A DNA stretch of 19,871 bases from Chitinophagaceae bacterium (GTDB lineage: Bacteria > Bacteroidota > Bacteroidia > Chitinophagales > Chitinophagaceae), in NCBI GenBank assembly GCA_021151685.1, contig JAGKWS010000078.1, positions 1 through 19,871 on the forward strand, read 5' to 3'. Position numbers and translations under genes: made by a program. The first letter of the stretch is position 1, and each line of letters starts with the position of its first letter. Positions 12,882-19,871 of the stretch are shown here, piece by piece. Below the pieces are notes generated by a model, which saw nothing but the letters and a program-made list of their open reading frames with translations, searched no databases and had not been told where the DNA came from.

Positions 12882-15770
12882 TTATCTTGGTTGAAAATCG
12901 GTACCCGGCGGCGGCATGCCGTGTGGCATATCGCGAGGGGTTTCTGTTTTGGGTGGTGTACCCCCTTTGAAGTTGCGAATGGTGTAGGTGAGCTGTGCCA
13001 TAAAGTATTGGCGCAGTACTTGTGTATTGGTGTTCTCTATGTAGGTTTCGGTAACGGTACGGGCTATGCTGGTGTTTTGGTTCAGCAGGTCGTACACGCT
13101 GATGCGGGCCTCCATGGCTTTCTTCATGAATTTGTACCCCACGTAGCTATTCCATAGCCAAAAGTTTTGCGCACCACTACCACTAAAGGCTGTATAATAG
13201 TTGTTGGCAATACTGCTATTGAAGACAAAGTTGTTCCAGAAAATCCAGTTGATGCGGAAGGTGGCGGCGTGGTTGTAGAAGTTGGTAGATTGGTTTTGTA
13301 TGGTGTTGGTCACTACATTGTAGTTGGCGGTGTACGAGAGGGTGAAGTCGAGCTTTTCGCTGATGTTGCTGCTGAGAACCGCACCCAGCGAGGGCACATA
13401 GTTGCCCGAATAATTGACTACATCGTTGATAAGGCCCGGTGTGCGGGTGTAGTTGAAGCCTGCATTGAAGTTGAGATTGCTCTTGATGGGCTTTACCGGC
13501 AACCCAAATGTGGCAAAGAAGCGGCCGGTGGCATACCCATCGAGGTTTACCGGGCGCGATAACTGCCCGCCTCGGTTGATGAGGATGGAGGTGTTGGACA
13601 CAGGATCGGTATAGACCGAGTCGGTACGGGGTATGTAGGTGGCAGTAGCTATATAATCTTGTGTCGCATTCAGATACAGGTTCACAAAAAAGTTGCGGGC
13701 AGTTTTGGGGTCAGTATTGCCATAGCGTACAATAAAGGTATTCTCGAATGTTTGTGCCAGCCCGGCATTACCGGTACGCAGCAACAACGGGTTCGATATG
13801 TCTATGGCATTTTGCATCTGCTGTACCGATGGCAGGTTGGTAGCTGTGCGGTACATAATGCGCAGGTTGCCCGCTGTGCCGCGCTTTATGTTCAGCATGG
13901 CATTGGGCAGCAGGTTGTTGAATGTGCGATTGAATGAAACGGTTTGCGGGTATTGTTGATCCGAGTTCAGGAAAGATTGCTGCATATTCAGCCCGGCATT
14001 AAAGCTCACTTTGCTGTTGCGCTCACCCACACGGTAGCTCACACCTCCCTTTTGGGTAGTATAGGTGTTCTGGTAGGTGTTAGAGAATATGGGGTCGGTA
14101 GTTACATAGTCGTTCAGTACAGTATCGCGGTTGCGGGTCTGTTTGTCGGCATTGTTGGCATTGAGCGATGGGTTGTAGGTGAACATAATTTGCCCATTTT
14201 TACTCACAGGCTCGGTATAGGTAACGTTGATGCCGGCCGTGTAGCCATTGCTATACTGGTCGTAGCGTTGGTCGCGCAGGGTATTGCTGGTGGTTGTGTT
14301 ATAATAGCTGTTGCTGCTGTAGTTGGTACCATCGCCACTGCGTTCGTTCAGCGAGCCATTCAGGTTGAATGATATAGTGCGCCGGGGTTTCGCAAACTTG
14401 TGCTGATACAGCAAATTGCCCGATGCATTATAGCCCGCACTGGCCGATGTGGTTGACGATGCTGTAACACTTTGCAATACCTCGCGCAGGCTGTTGCCCG
14501 CATAGGTGCCTGCATCGGTAGTGGTTTGCTGCAGGCTGAGGGAGGGGGTGAAGGTGATTGAATTAGATGAATCGATGGCATATTCCAACCGTCCATTGAA
14601 GCGGTGGTTGGTATTGGCGGTATTGGTAGCCGAGCTTTCGCGATAGTAGAGTGTATCGGGCGAGGATGTGAAATAGTTGCGCGACAGGCTGTCGGTACGG
14701 GTAGTATTGCCATTGTTGAAGAAATAACTACCCGATACTTTTATCTTCTTGCCCCAGTTATCGCTATAGTTCAGGCCCAGTGCATGGGTGGTAGCTATAC
14801 CAGCTTGCTGGCCTACCATAAAATTGTTGGCAGGGTTGTTGCCAAAACCGCCGCCACCGCCCCGGTTGCCTCCACCTCCACGATTGCCTCCACGGCCTCC
14901 ACTGCTGCCGGTAGCCCCCAGTATGTCTTCGCTGCTGAAGTTTTGCTGATTGATGTTGTTGGTAAGGCCCAATATAGAGATGCGCCTGTCGCCCTTAAAG
15001 ATATTGAGGTTGCCCCCACCTGTGTAGCGGTTGTCGGTACCATAGCCACCATATACCTTGCCAAAATAGCCCTCGCTTTTGTTGCGGCGGGTAATGATGT
15101 TCATGGTTTTTTGGGCACTGCCATCATCAAAACCCGTAAAGAGCGATTGGTCGCTCAGCTTGTCGAACACCTGTATCTTGTCTATCACCTCGGCTGGTAG
15201 GTTCTTGAGGGCAGCCGCAGGGTCCGATCCGAAGAACGGCTTGCCATCTACCAATATCTGCTGTATGGTTTCGCCATTGGCCTTTACGCCATTGGCATCG
15301 CTGGTAATGCCGGGCATTTTGGTCACAAGGTCTTCAGCGGTAGCATCAGGATTGGTCTTAAAAGCATCTGCCCTAAACTGGCTGGTGTCTTCTTTCTGCT
15401 CTGCACGTATCTGTTTGCCGGTTATGTTTACCGTTTTCAGGTCTTTGGCGGCTACCGAAAGGGCTAAAGTACCCATGTTTACATCGGTACCGGCTACGGT
15501 AACCCTGCGGCGCAGCGTATTGTACCCAAGGTAGTTTACCGATAGCAGGTAACTGCCGGGTGCCACAGCCGATATGGTGAAATGCCCATCGTAGTCGGTA
15601 GCGGCACCATTTTTGCGGGTGGTATCGGCCCGGTCGATGAGCAGGATGATAGCACCCGATATGGGCGAATTGTCTTTTTCGTCGGTAATGGTACCGCCTA
15701 CAGTAACTGTCTGTGCGCTGAGTGCAAAGCCTGAAAACAGGCAAAGCAGCAGGAAGCTGTAAAATTTCAT
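12882..15770 (-). CDS. outer-membrane beta-barrel protein, TonB-receptor-like (OMP_b-brl_3 type)
   Basis: 962 aa from ATG 15770, which opens the signal peptide MKFYSFLLLCLFSGFALSAQ; a 23-residue in-frame extension is rejected. Next comes a carboxypeptidase-regulatory-like domain (about 22-105, GGTITDEKDNSPISGAI, GHFTISAVAPGSYLLSVNYL). The plug-like part has DLVTKMPGITSDANGVKANG, ILVDGKPFFGSDPAAALKNL, and the paired EVIDKIQVFDKLSDQ and DGSAQKTMNIITRRNKSEG. A glycine/arginine/asparagine-rich stretch (about 283-310, GGRGGNRGGGGNRGGGGGFG) breaks into the barrel. The C-terminal barrel matches the Bacteroidota 'outer membrane beta-barrel family' plan, and the protein ends in a Pro/Met/His-rich tail after QLTYTIRNF. 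Substrate unknown. Divergent from the mutase gene. Confidence 0.9.
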   Translation of the reverse strand: MKFYSFLLLCLFSGFALSAQTVTVGGTITDEKDNSPISGAIILLIDRADTTRKNGAATDYDGHFTISAVAPGSYLLSVNYLGYNTLRRRVTVAGTDVNMGTLALSVAAKDLKTVNITGKQIRAEQKEDTSQFRADAFKTNPDATAEDLVTKMPGITSDANGVKANGETIQQILVDGKPFFGSDPAAALKNLPAEVIDKIQVFDKLSDQSLFTGFDDGSAQKTMNIITRRNKSEGYFGKVYGGYGTDNRYTGGGNLNIFKGDRRISILGLTNNINQQNFSSEDILGATGSSGGRGGNRGGGGNRGGGGGFGNNPANNFMVGQQAGIATTHALGLNYSDNWGKKIKVSGSYFFNNGNTTRTDSLSRNYFTSSPDTLYYRESSATNTANTNHRFNGRLEYAIDSSNSITFTPSLSLQQTTTDAGTYAGNSLREVLQSVTASSTTSASAGYNASGNLLYQHKFAKPRRTISFNLNGSLNERSGDGTNYSSNSYYNTTTSNTLRDQRYDQYSNGYTAGINVTYTEPVSKNGQIMFTYNPSLNANNADKQTRNRDTVLNDYVTTDPIFSNTYQNTYTTQKGGVSYRVGERNSKVSFNAGLNMQQSFLNSDQQYPQTVSFNRTFNNLLPNAMLNIKRGTAGNLRIMYRTATNLPSVQQMQNAIDISNPLLLRTGNAGLAQTFENTFIVRYGNTDPKTARNFFVNLYLNATQDYIATATYIPRTDSVYTDPVSNTSILINRGGQLSRPVNLDGYATGRFFATFGLPVKPIKSNLNFNAGFNYTRTPGLINDVVNYSGNYVPSLGAVLSSNISEKLDFTLSYTANYNVVTNTIQNQSTNFYNHAATFRINWIFWNNFVFNSSIANNYYTAFSGSGAQNFWLWNSYVGYKFMKKAMEARISVYDLLNQNTSIARTVTETYIENTNTQVLRQYFMAQLTYTIRNFKGGTPPKTETPRDMPHGMPPPGTDFQPR

Positions 15771-15880
15771 GTATATATTATTGTGCAGCAATACGGTAAA
15801 TATGTTATATGATTGGCTGCAATGAATTGGTGAACCCAATAGCGTTTTTCATGAAGCCATTGTGGAGCGGTGGGATGGGG

Positions 15881-15888
15881 CAAAAGTA
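15881..15888 (-). promoter_or_regulatory. candidate -7 element for the 962-aa receptor gene
   Basis: TACTTTTG on the minus strand, identical to the -7 box of the other receptor gene. It lies 110 bases upstream of the ATG, which would leave a leader of about 100 bases; no TTG is found at the -33 distance (a TTC is there). Confidence 0.35.
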
Positions 15889-15993
15889 TTAAAACCAGAT
15901 GAAAATGAACGGATACCCCCCCTGTATTGTGGCCAACGTAGCGAATGTGGACGGCATTGTGTAATTTTCCGCCACATATCTGAGAACATAGCA

Positions 15994-17550
15994 ATGGAAG
16001 ACAAAAAGATAGTAAAGACAGATGCAGGCATAACCATAAAGCAGGTGTATTGCGAGCCCGTGAAGATGGACGAAATGCCGGGGCAGTTCCCCTTTACCCG
16101 TGGGGTACACGCAGCTATGTACCGCGACCGTTTGTGGACCATGAGGCAGTATGCAGGGTTCAGTACTGCGGCCGAGTCTAACAAACGTTATCACTTCTTG
16201 CTCAGTCAGGGGGTGATGGGGCTATCCGTAGCGTTCGACCTGCCTACACAGATAGGCTACGACTCAGATCACGACATGGCCGAGGGCGAAGTAGGCAAGG
16301 TGGGTGTGGCCATAGACTCGCTGCGCGATATGGAAGAACTGTTCGATGGCATTAAGCTACAGGACATTACCACCTCTATGACCATCAATGCCACCGGCTT
16401 TATATTGCTGGCATTGTATATAGCCCTTGCCAAAAAACAGGGAGCAGACATCCGCAAAATATCGGGCACCATACAGAACGACATACTGAAAGAGTATGCC
16501 GCACGGGGTACTTACATATACCCTCCGGCACCGTCTATGCGCATCATTACCGATATTTTTGAGTATTGCAGCAAGGAAGTACCCAAGTGGAACACCATAT
16601 CTATATCGGGCTACCACATACGCGAGGCGGGCTCTAACGCGGTACAGGAGCTGGCCTTTACGCTGGCCAATGGCAAGGCATACCTGAAAGCCGCCATCGA
16701 AAAAGGATTGGACATTAATGTATTTGCACAGCGTTTGTCATTCTTCTTTAATGCGCACAACAATATTTTCGAAGAAGTGGCCAAATTCAGGGCGGCACGC
16801 CGCATGTGGGCACACATCACCAAAGAGCTGGGTGCTACCGACCCACGGGCGCAAATGCTGCGTTTCCATACACAAACCGGGGGCAGTACGCTTACCGCAC
16901 AGCAGCCGCGCAACAACATTGTAAGGGTAGCCTTGCAGGGCCTGTCGGCTGTACTGGGTGGTACACAGTCGCTGCATACCAATGGGTATGACGAGGCCTT
17001 GTCTTTGCCTACCGAAGAGGCGGCTTCTATTGCCCTGCGCACACAGCAGATACTGGCTTATGAAAGTGGCGCTACCGACACGGTAGACCCACTGGCAGGG
17101 TCGTACTACGTAGAGGCACTAACTGCCGAGATTGAAGAAGCCGCATGGAAACTGATAGAGAAGATAGATGCCATGGGCGGCTCTGTAAAGGCCATAGAGC
17201 AGCATTTTATGCAAGACGAGATAGCCCGTGCTGCCTATGCCTATAACAAAGCCATAGAAGATGGTAGCAAGGTGATAGTGGGGGTAAACAAATTTACATC
17301 GGCCGAGCTGAGCGACCCGCCGCTGATGAAGATAGACGACTCTATACGCACCATGCAAATGGAAAAACTGGCCAAACTACGTGCCGAACGCGACAACGTA
17401 GCAGCCACCAACAGCCTGAACACCATACGCGAAAAGGCACTGACCAACGAAAACCTGATGCCGCACGTAATAACCGCCGTAGAAAACCTATGCACACTGG
17501 GCGAAATAGCCGACACACTGCGTGGCGTATGGGGCGAGTACCGTGGGTAA
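15994..17550 (+). CDS. B12-dependent acyl-CoA mutase catalytic chain, methylmalonyl-CoA-mutase type, lacking the cobalamin domain
   Basis: 518 aa from ATG 15994; the in-frame GTG at 15862 adds 44 residues unlike the family and overlaps the divergent promoter region. The TIM-barrel catalytic chain is complete: FPFTRGVHAAMYRDRLWTMR, QYAGFSTAAESN, GLSVAFDLPTQIGYDSD, SGTIQNDILKEYAARGTYIY, SISGYHIREAG, and LRFHTQTGGSTLTAQQP. Tyr53, Arg171 and His208 stand 118 and 37 residues apart, exactly as Y89, R207 and H244 do in Propionibacterium methylmalonyl-CoA mutase. These contact substrate, with Arg holding the carboxylate, so methylmalonyl-CoA/succinyl-CoA interconversion is more likely than isobutyryl-CoA mutation. 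The C-terminal B12-binding domain (DxHxxG) is missing, so a separate small subunit encoded elsewhere is needed. The gene has its own hairpin terminator. Confidence 0.9.
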   Translation: MEDKKIVKTDAGITIKQVYCEPVKMDEMPGQFPFTRGVHAAMYRDRLWTMRQYAGFSTAAESNKRYHFLLSQGVMGLSVAFDLPTQIGYDSDHDMAEGEVGKVGVAIDSLRDMEELFDGIKLQDITTSMTINATGFILLALYIALAKKQGADIRKISGTIQNDILKEYAARGTYIYPPAPSMRIITDIFEYCSKEVPKWNTISISGYHIREAGSNAVQELAFTLANGKAYLKAAIEKGLDINVFAQRLSFFFNAHNNIFEEVAKFRAARRMWAHITKELGATDPRAQMLRFHTQTGGSTLTAQQPRNNIVRVALQGLSAVLGGTQSLHTNGYDEALSLPTEEAASIALRTQQILAYESGATDTVDPLAGSYYVEALTAEIEEAAWKLIEKIDAMGGSVKAIEQHFMQDEIARAAYAYNKAIEDGSKVIVGVNKFTSAELSDPPLMKIDDSIRTMQMEKLAKLRAERDNVAATNSLNTIREKALTNENLMPHVITAVENLCTLGEIADTLRGVWGEYRG

Positions 17551-17575
17551 TGTGATGTACGGCATAACAATACAA

Positions 17576-17605
17576 GCATAAGGCCACCGATTGGTGGCCT
17601 TATGC
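17576..17605. terminator. convergent hairpin between the mutase and dtd genes
   Basis: gcataaggccacc (17576-17588), loop gatt, ggtggccttatgc (17593-17605), 13 perfect pairs. It begins 25 bases after the mutase stop and ends 48 bases before the dtd stop on the other strand, so it can serve both transcripts. No strong T-tract on either side. Confidence 0.7.
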
Positions 17606-17653
17606 ATTACTATAAGTTGGGTTGTTTACTGTCTGTTACATATCTACACACCC

Positions 17654-18106
17654 CTACTCGCGGTTCTTCGTATCCATCAGTATCGTCACCGGGCCATCAT
17701 TTACCAATGCCACCTGCATATCGGCCCCAAATACCCCGCTGGCCACAGGTTTGCCCACCAGTGCGCCCAACTGCTCCTTAAACGCCTCGTAGAGCGGTAT
17801 TGCCTGTTCGGGCCGCGCCGCCTTTATGAACGATGGCCTGTTACCCTTCTTGTACGATGCGTGTAGCGTAAACTGGCTCACCACCAGCACCTCGCCACCC
17901 ACTGCCGCAAGGTCTCGGTTCATCAGGCCCTCCTCATCGGCCATCACCCGCAGGGCCGCCACTTTGGCCGCCAGCCACGCCACATCGTCCATGGCATCCT
18001 CATGTTCCACCCCCAATAGTATCATATAGCCCCTGCCTATCTGGCTGTGTACCTGCCCGCCTATGGTTACACTGGCCGTGGCCACCCGTTGTATTACTGC
18101 CCGCAT
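17654..18106 (-). CDS. dtd: D-aminoacyl-tRNA deacylase
   Basis: 150 aa, the normal family length, from the ATG at 18106 (MRAVIQRVATASVTI, the standard Dtd N-terminus; a 29-residue in-frame extension is rejected). Both signature motifs are present: SQFTLHA (77-83), which carries the catalytic-pocket Thr80, and NDGPVT (136-141), from which the cross-subunit Gly-Pro motif enters the partner's active site. The homodimer removes D-amino acids (and mischarged glycine) from tRNA in the cytosol. It is transcribed divergently from mnmE with 101 bases between the start codons, which puts two tRNA-related genes back to back. Confidence 0.96.
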   Translation of the reverse strand: MRAVIQRVATASVTIGGQVHSQIGRGYMILLGVEHEDAMDDVAWLAAKVAALRVMADEEGLMNRDLAAVGGEVLVVSQFTLHASYKKGNRPSFIKAARPEQAIPLYEAFKEQLGALVGKPVASGVFGADMQVALVNDGPVTILMDTKNRE

Positions 18107-18127
18107 TCTGCACTTTTTTTTGGTAGC

Positions 18128-18155
18128 CAAATGTACGCCAATAGTCACAGGCAAA
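18128..18155 (-). promoter_or_regulatory. candidate dtd promoter
   Basis: On the minus strand, TACATTTG (18128-18135) matches TAnnTTTG and TTTG (18152-18155) lies 16 bases upstream, slightly short of the usual spacing. The -7 box ends 21 bases before the dtd ATG. Confidence 0.5.
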
Positions 18156-18195
18156 TGCGCCACACCTACCCACACCACATGCCACCCGCCCACCG

Positions 18196-18203
18196 TACCT
18201 TTG
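18196..18203 (+). promoter_or_regulatory. candidate mnmE -7 element next to the start codon
   Basis: TACCTTTG fits TAnnTTTG and ends four bases (cacc) before the GTG at 18208. No -33 TTG is seen 17-20 bases upstream. The arrangement mirrors those before the MBL hydrolase and recQ. Confidence 0.4.
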
Positions 18204-18207
18204 CACC

Positions 18208-19605
18208 GTGTTGCACCATTCCACTACCGATACCATTGTAGCCATTGCCACCCCGCCCGGTCAGGGAGCCATCGGCATCATACGCCTTAGCGGGCCCGAA
18301 GCTATTGCCATTACACAAGCCATGTTCCGGGGCAAAGACCTTGCCACCCAGCCATCGCACACTCTGCACTTTGGCCGCATTGTCAGTGGTACTACCACGG
18401 TCGATGAGGTAGTAGTGAGCCTCTACAAAGGCCCCCGCAGCTATACCGGGCAAGACGTTACCGAAATCAGTTGCCACGGCTCCACCTTCATACTACAGCA
18501 GGTAGTAGCCCTCTGCATAGCCCACGGTGCCCGTATGGCCCAGCCCGGCGAGTTCACCATGCGGGCATTCCTCGCCGGCCGGCTCGACCTCACGCAGGCC
18601 GAAGCCGTGGCCGACCTCATAGCCAGCAACAGCAGCACCGCCCACCGTGCGGCCATGCACAACCTTCGTGGCGGCTTCAGTACCGATCTGGCCGACATGC
18701 GCGAACAGCTCATACAGTTTGCCGCCCTCATCGAGCTCGAGCTCGATTTCAGTCAGGAAGATGTAGAATTTGCCGACCGTACCCGGTTCTACCAGCTCAT
18801 ACAGCACATTACCGAAGCCACACAAGCACTGGTACAGTCGTTTCAATTGGGCAATGCCATACGCAATGGCGTAAGCGTAGCCATAGCAGGCAAACCCAAT
18901 GCGGGCAAAAGCACCCTGCTCAATGCCCTGCTGAACGAAGAACGCGCCATCGTATCGCCCATAGCCGGTACCACGCGCGACACTATTGAAGAACTGCTCA
19001 ACATTCGCGGCATCCTCTTTCGCATTATAGACACGGCCGGCATACGCACCCACACTACCGATGTGATAGAACAAAAAGGCATAGCCCGCAGCCGCGATGC
19101 CATGAACCGGGCCGATATTGTCATTTACCTGTTCGATGCTCCGGCCACAGCCACATCGCCCACCGAAATGGCCGACCTGCATCAGCAAATAGCCGACCTG
19201 CAAGCCGCAGGCAGCCGCTACCTGCTGGTAGGCAACAAGATAGACCATGCGCCCCCCGGCACTGCCGCCACCCTGCTGCAAGCCACCGGCCAGCCCGTTA
19301 TATGCCTCTCGGCAAAAGAAAAGGAAAACGTAACCCAGCTTACCGAAGCCCTCTACCACCTGGTAACCGATGGCACCGTACGCACCGAGGGCACCATTGT
19401 TACCAACGCACGCCACCATGCCGCCCTGCAAGAAGTACTACGCTCATTAGACGACATACGCCAGGGCATGGACAACAACCTACCCGGCGACCTCCTCGCC
19501 CTCGACATCCGCCGCTGCCTGCACTACCTTGGCGAGATCACCGGCACTGTTACAACAGAGGATAAGTTGGACTACATATTTTCTAAGTTTTGTATAGGAA
19601 AGTAG
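18208..19605 (+). CDS. mnmE: tRNA uridine-5-carboxymethylaminomethyl modification GTPase MnmE
   Basis: 465 aa, full length. N-terminal folate-binding domain (TIVAIATPPGQGAIGIIRLS, SYTGQDVTEISCHG), central helical domain, and an inserted G domain with G1 GKPNAGKST (228-236), G2 TTRDT (255-259), G3 DTAG (275-278) and G4 NKID (343-346). The protein ends in FCIGK (461-465), whose Cys is the conserved residue needed for the modification chemistry. With MnmG it makes the cmnm5 group at U34 of certain tRNAs. Start: GTG 18208, giving MLHHSTTDTIVAIATPP; the next codon TTG 18211 is the alternative, and there is no ATG nearby. No mnmG is in the window. Confidence 0.96.
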   Translation: MLHHSTTDTIVAIATPPGQGAIGIIRLSGPEAIAITQAMFRGKDLATQPSHTLHFGRIVSGTTTVDEVVVSLYKGPRSYTGQDVTEISCHGSTFILQQVVALCIAHGARMAQPGEFTMRAFLAGRLDLTQAEAVADLIASNSSTAHRAAMHNLRGGFSTDLADMREQLIQFAALIELELDFSQEDVEFADRTRFYQLIQHITEATQALVQSFQLGNAIRNGVSVAIAGKPNAGKSTLLNALLNEERAIVSPIAGTTRDTIEELLNIRGILFRIIDTAGIRTHTTDVIEQKGIARSRDAMNRADIVIYLFDAPATATSPTEMADLHQQIADLQAAGSRYLLVGNKIDHAPPGTAATLLQATGQPVICLSAKEKENVTQLTEALYHLVTDGTVRTEGTIVTNARHHAALQEVLRSLDDIRQGMDNNLPGDLLALDIRRCLHYLGEITGTVTTEDKLDYIFSKFCIGK

Positions 19606-19643
19606 GATTTTAGAAATTATAGCAATTTACCTTCGAGACAACA

Positions 19644-19871
19644 TTATGAGCATGTTTCTTTTCTCGGTTGATTATTTGTAAGTTTTTCTTTGAGTCGAAT
19701 ATTTCCGTAGTAATCGTGAAGGAAAACAGGAAATGCACTCAAAACTGCTACCGAAGATGTAATATTTACATAGCCCTCTAATTGTTTAGAGAATATTTGA
19801 ATTTGACTCTGAATAGCTGAAGGAAATGAATAATTATTATTCACAATAAAATTCATTTTCATCAAATGGGC
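19644..19871 (-). CDS. 3' end of an unrecognised AT-rich gene (5' end outside window)
   Basis: The minus-strand frame is open from the window edge to a stop at 19644, giving at least 75 residues; an ATG at 19862 (MKMNFIVNNNYSFPSAIQSQ) could be a start or an internal Met. The sequence has a hydrophobic stretch (NITSSVAVLSAFPVFLHDYY) and a basic end (LKEKLTNNQPRKE). Base composition is much more AT-rich than mnmE, as in the 7318-8515 segment, which may mean acquired DNA beyond the edge. No family is recognised, and a chance frame cannot be excluded. It is convergent with mnmE at a distance of 38 bases, without a clear terminator. Confidence 0.4.
   Translation of the reverse strand, partial: AHLMKMNFIVNNNYSFPSAIQSQIQIFSKQLEGYVNITSSVAVLSAFPVFLHDYYGNIRLKEKLTNNQPRKETCS

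Noticed and set aside
14840..14930. CRISPR-like or tandem-repeat DNA in the receptor gene
   Set aside because: It is codon repetition for a glycine-rich protein segment in frame, without spacers.
10376..15770. The two receptor genes as one operon, or as a SusC/SusD nutrient locus
   Set aside because: A perfect hairpin and a separate promoter lie between them, and no SusD-like lipoprotein is present.
15862..15993. 44-residue N-terminal extension of the mutase from GTG 15862
   Set aside because: Residues are unlike the family, and the segment overlaps the divergent promoter region; the family start fits ATG 15994.
18493..19431. 312-codon antisense frame inside mnmE, and similar long antisense frames in recQ and the receptor genes
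   Set aside because: Shadows of GC-rich codon use in strongly supported genes on the other strand.

Overview
The window reads as chromosomal DNA of a Bacteroidota member, most likely of the Chitinophagaceae/Chitinophagales type. Support: SusC/FecA-like outer-membrane receptors with N-terminal carboxypeptidase-like domains, a BatE-type protein, an ECF sigma-factor operon with a Spy-like protein, a surface-lipoprotein signal of the C-x-K-(D/E)2 kind, TAnnTTTG promoter elements, and no Shine-Dalgarno sequences. The taxonomic call is inference; no rRNA is present.

Layout. 1-306 is the C-terminal end of a BatE-like TPR/SH3 protein cut by the window edge. 307-802 is a gene-poor spacer with a degenerate dispersed repeat. 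803-1654 is an MBL-fold metallohydrolase (+). 1830-2655 (-) holds two overlapping genes for 139-aa exported paralogues whose C-terminal halves resemble the end of the gliding/T9SS protein GldM. 2811-5286 (+) is a probable four-gene operon: ECF sigma factor, single-pass membrane protein (probable anti-sigma or regulator), Spy/CpxP-like periplasmic protein, and a surface lipoprotein. It is closed by a strong intrinsic terminator at 5312-5350. RecQ helicase follows (5356-7272), with no usable ATG and with its -7 promoter element lying in the terminator's T-tract.

7273-8866 looks like an accessory segment. It is AT-richer than its surroundings and carries a SUFU-domain protein (an immunity-type family), an unrecognised small exported protein, and REP-like palindromes of one family in both orientations on either side of that small gene. 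A class II Fic protein with a long unassigned C-terminal domain follows on the minus strand (8867-10270).

10376-15770 (-) holds two large outer-membrane receptors, each with its own 3' hairpin. 15994-17550 (+) is the catalytic chain of a B12-dependent acyl-CoA mutase without a cobalamin-binding domain. It keeps the Tyr/Arg/His set of methylmalonyl-CoA mutase at exactly the expected spacing. A convergent hairpin separates it from dtd (-). dtd is divergent from mnmE (+, 18208-19605). The right edge holds the 3' end of an AT-rich minus-strand reading frame.

No single locus is clearly a new defence or mobile system. The strongest leads are the SUFU/small-exported-gene segment with REP-like palindromes, the two GldM-tail-like proteins, TAnnTTTG elements placed 4-5 nt before start codons of three genes (possible leaderless mRNAs), the ATG-less recQ, and the Fic C-terminal domain.
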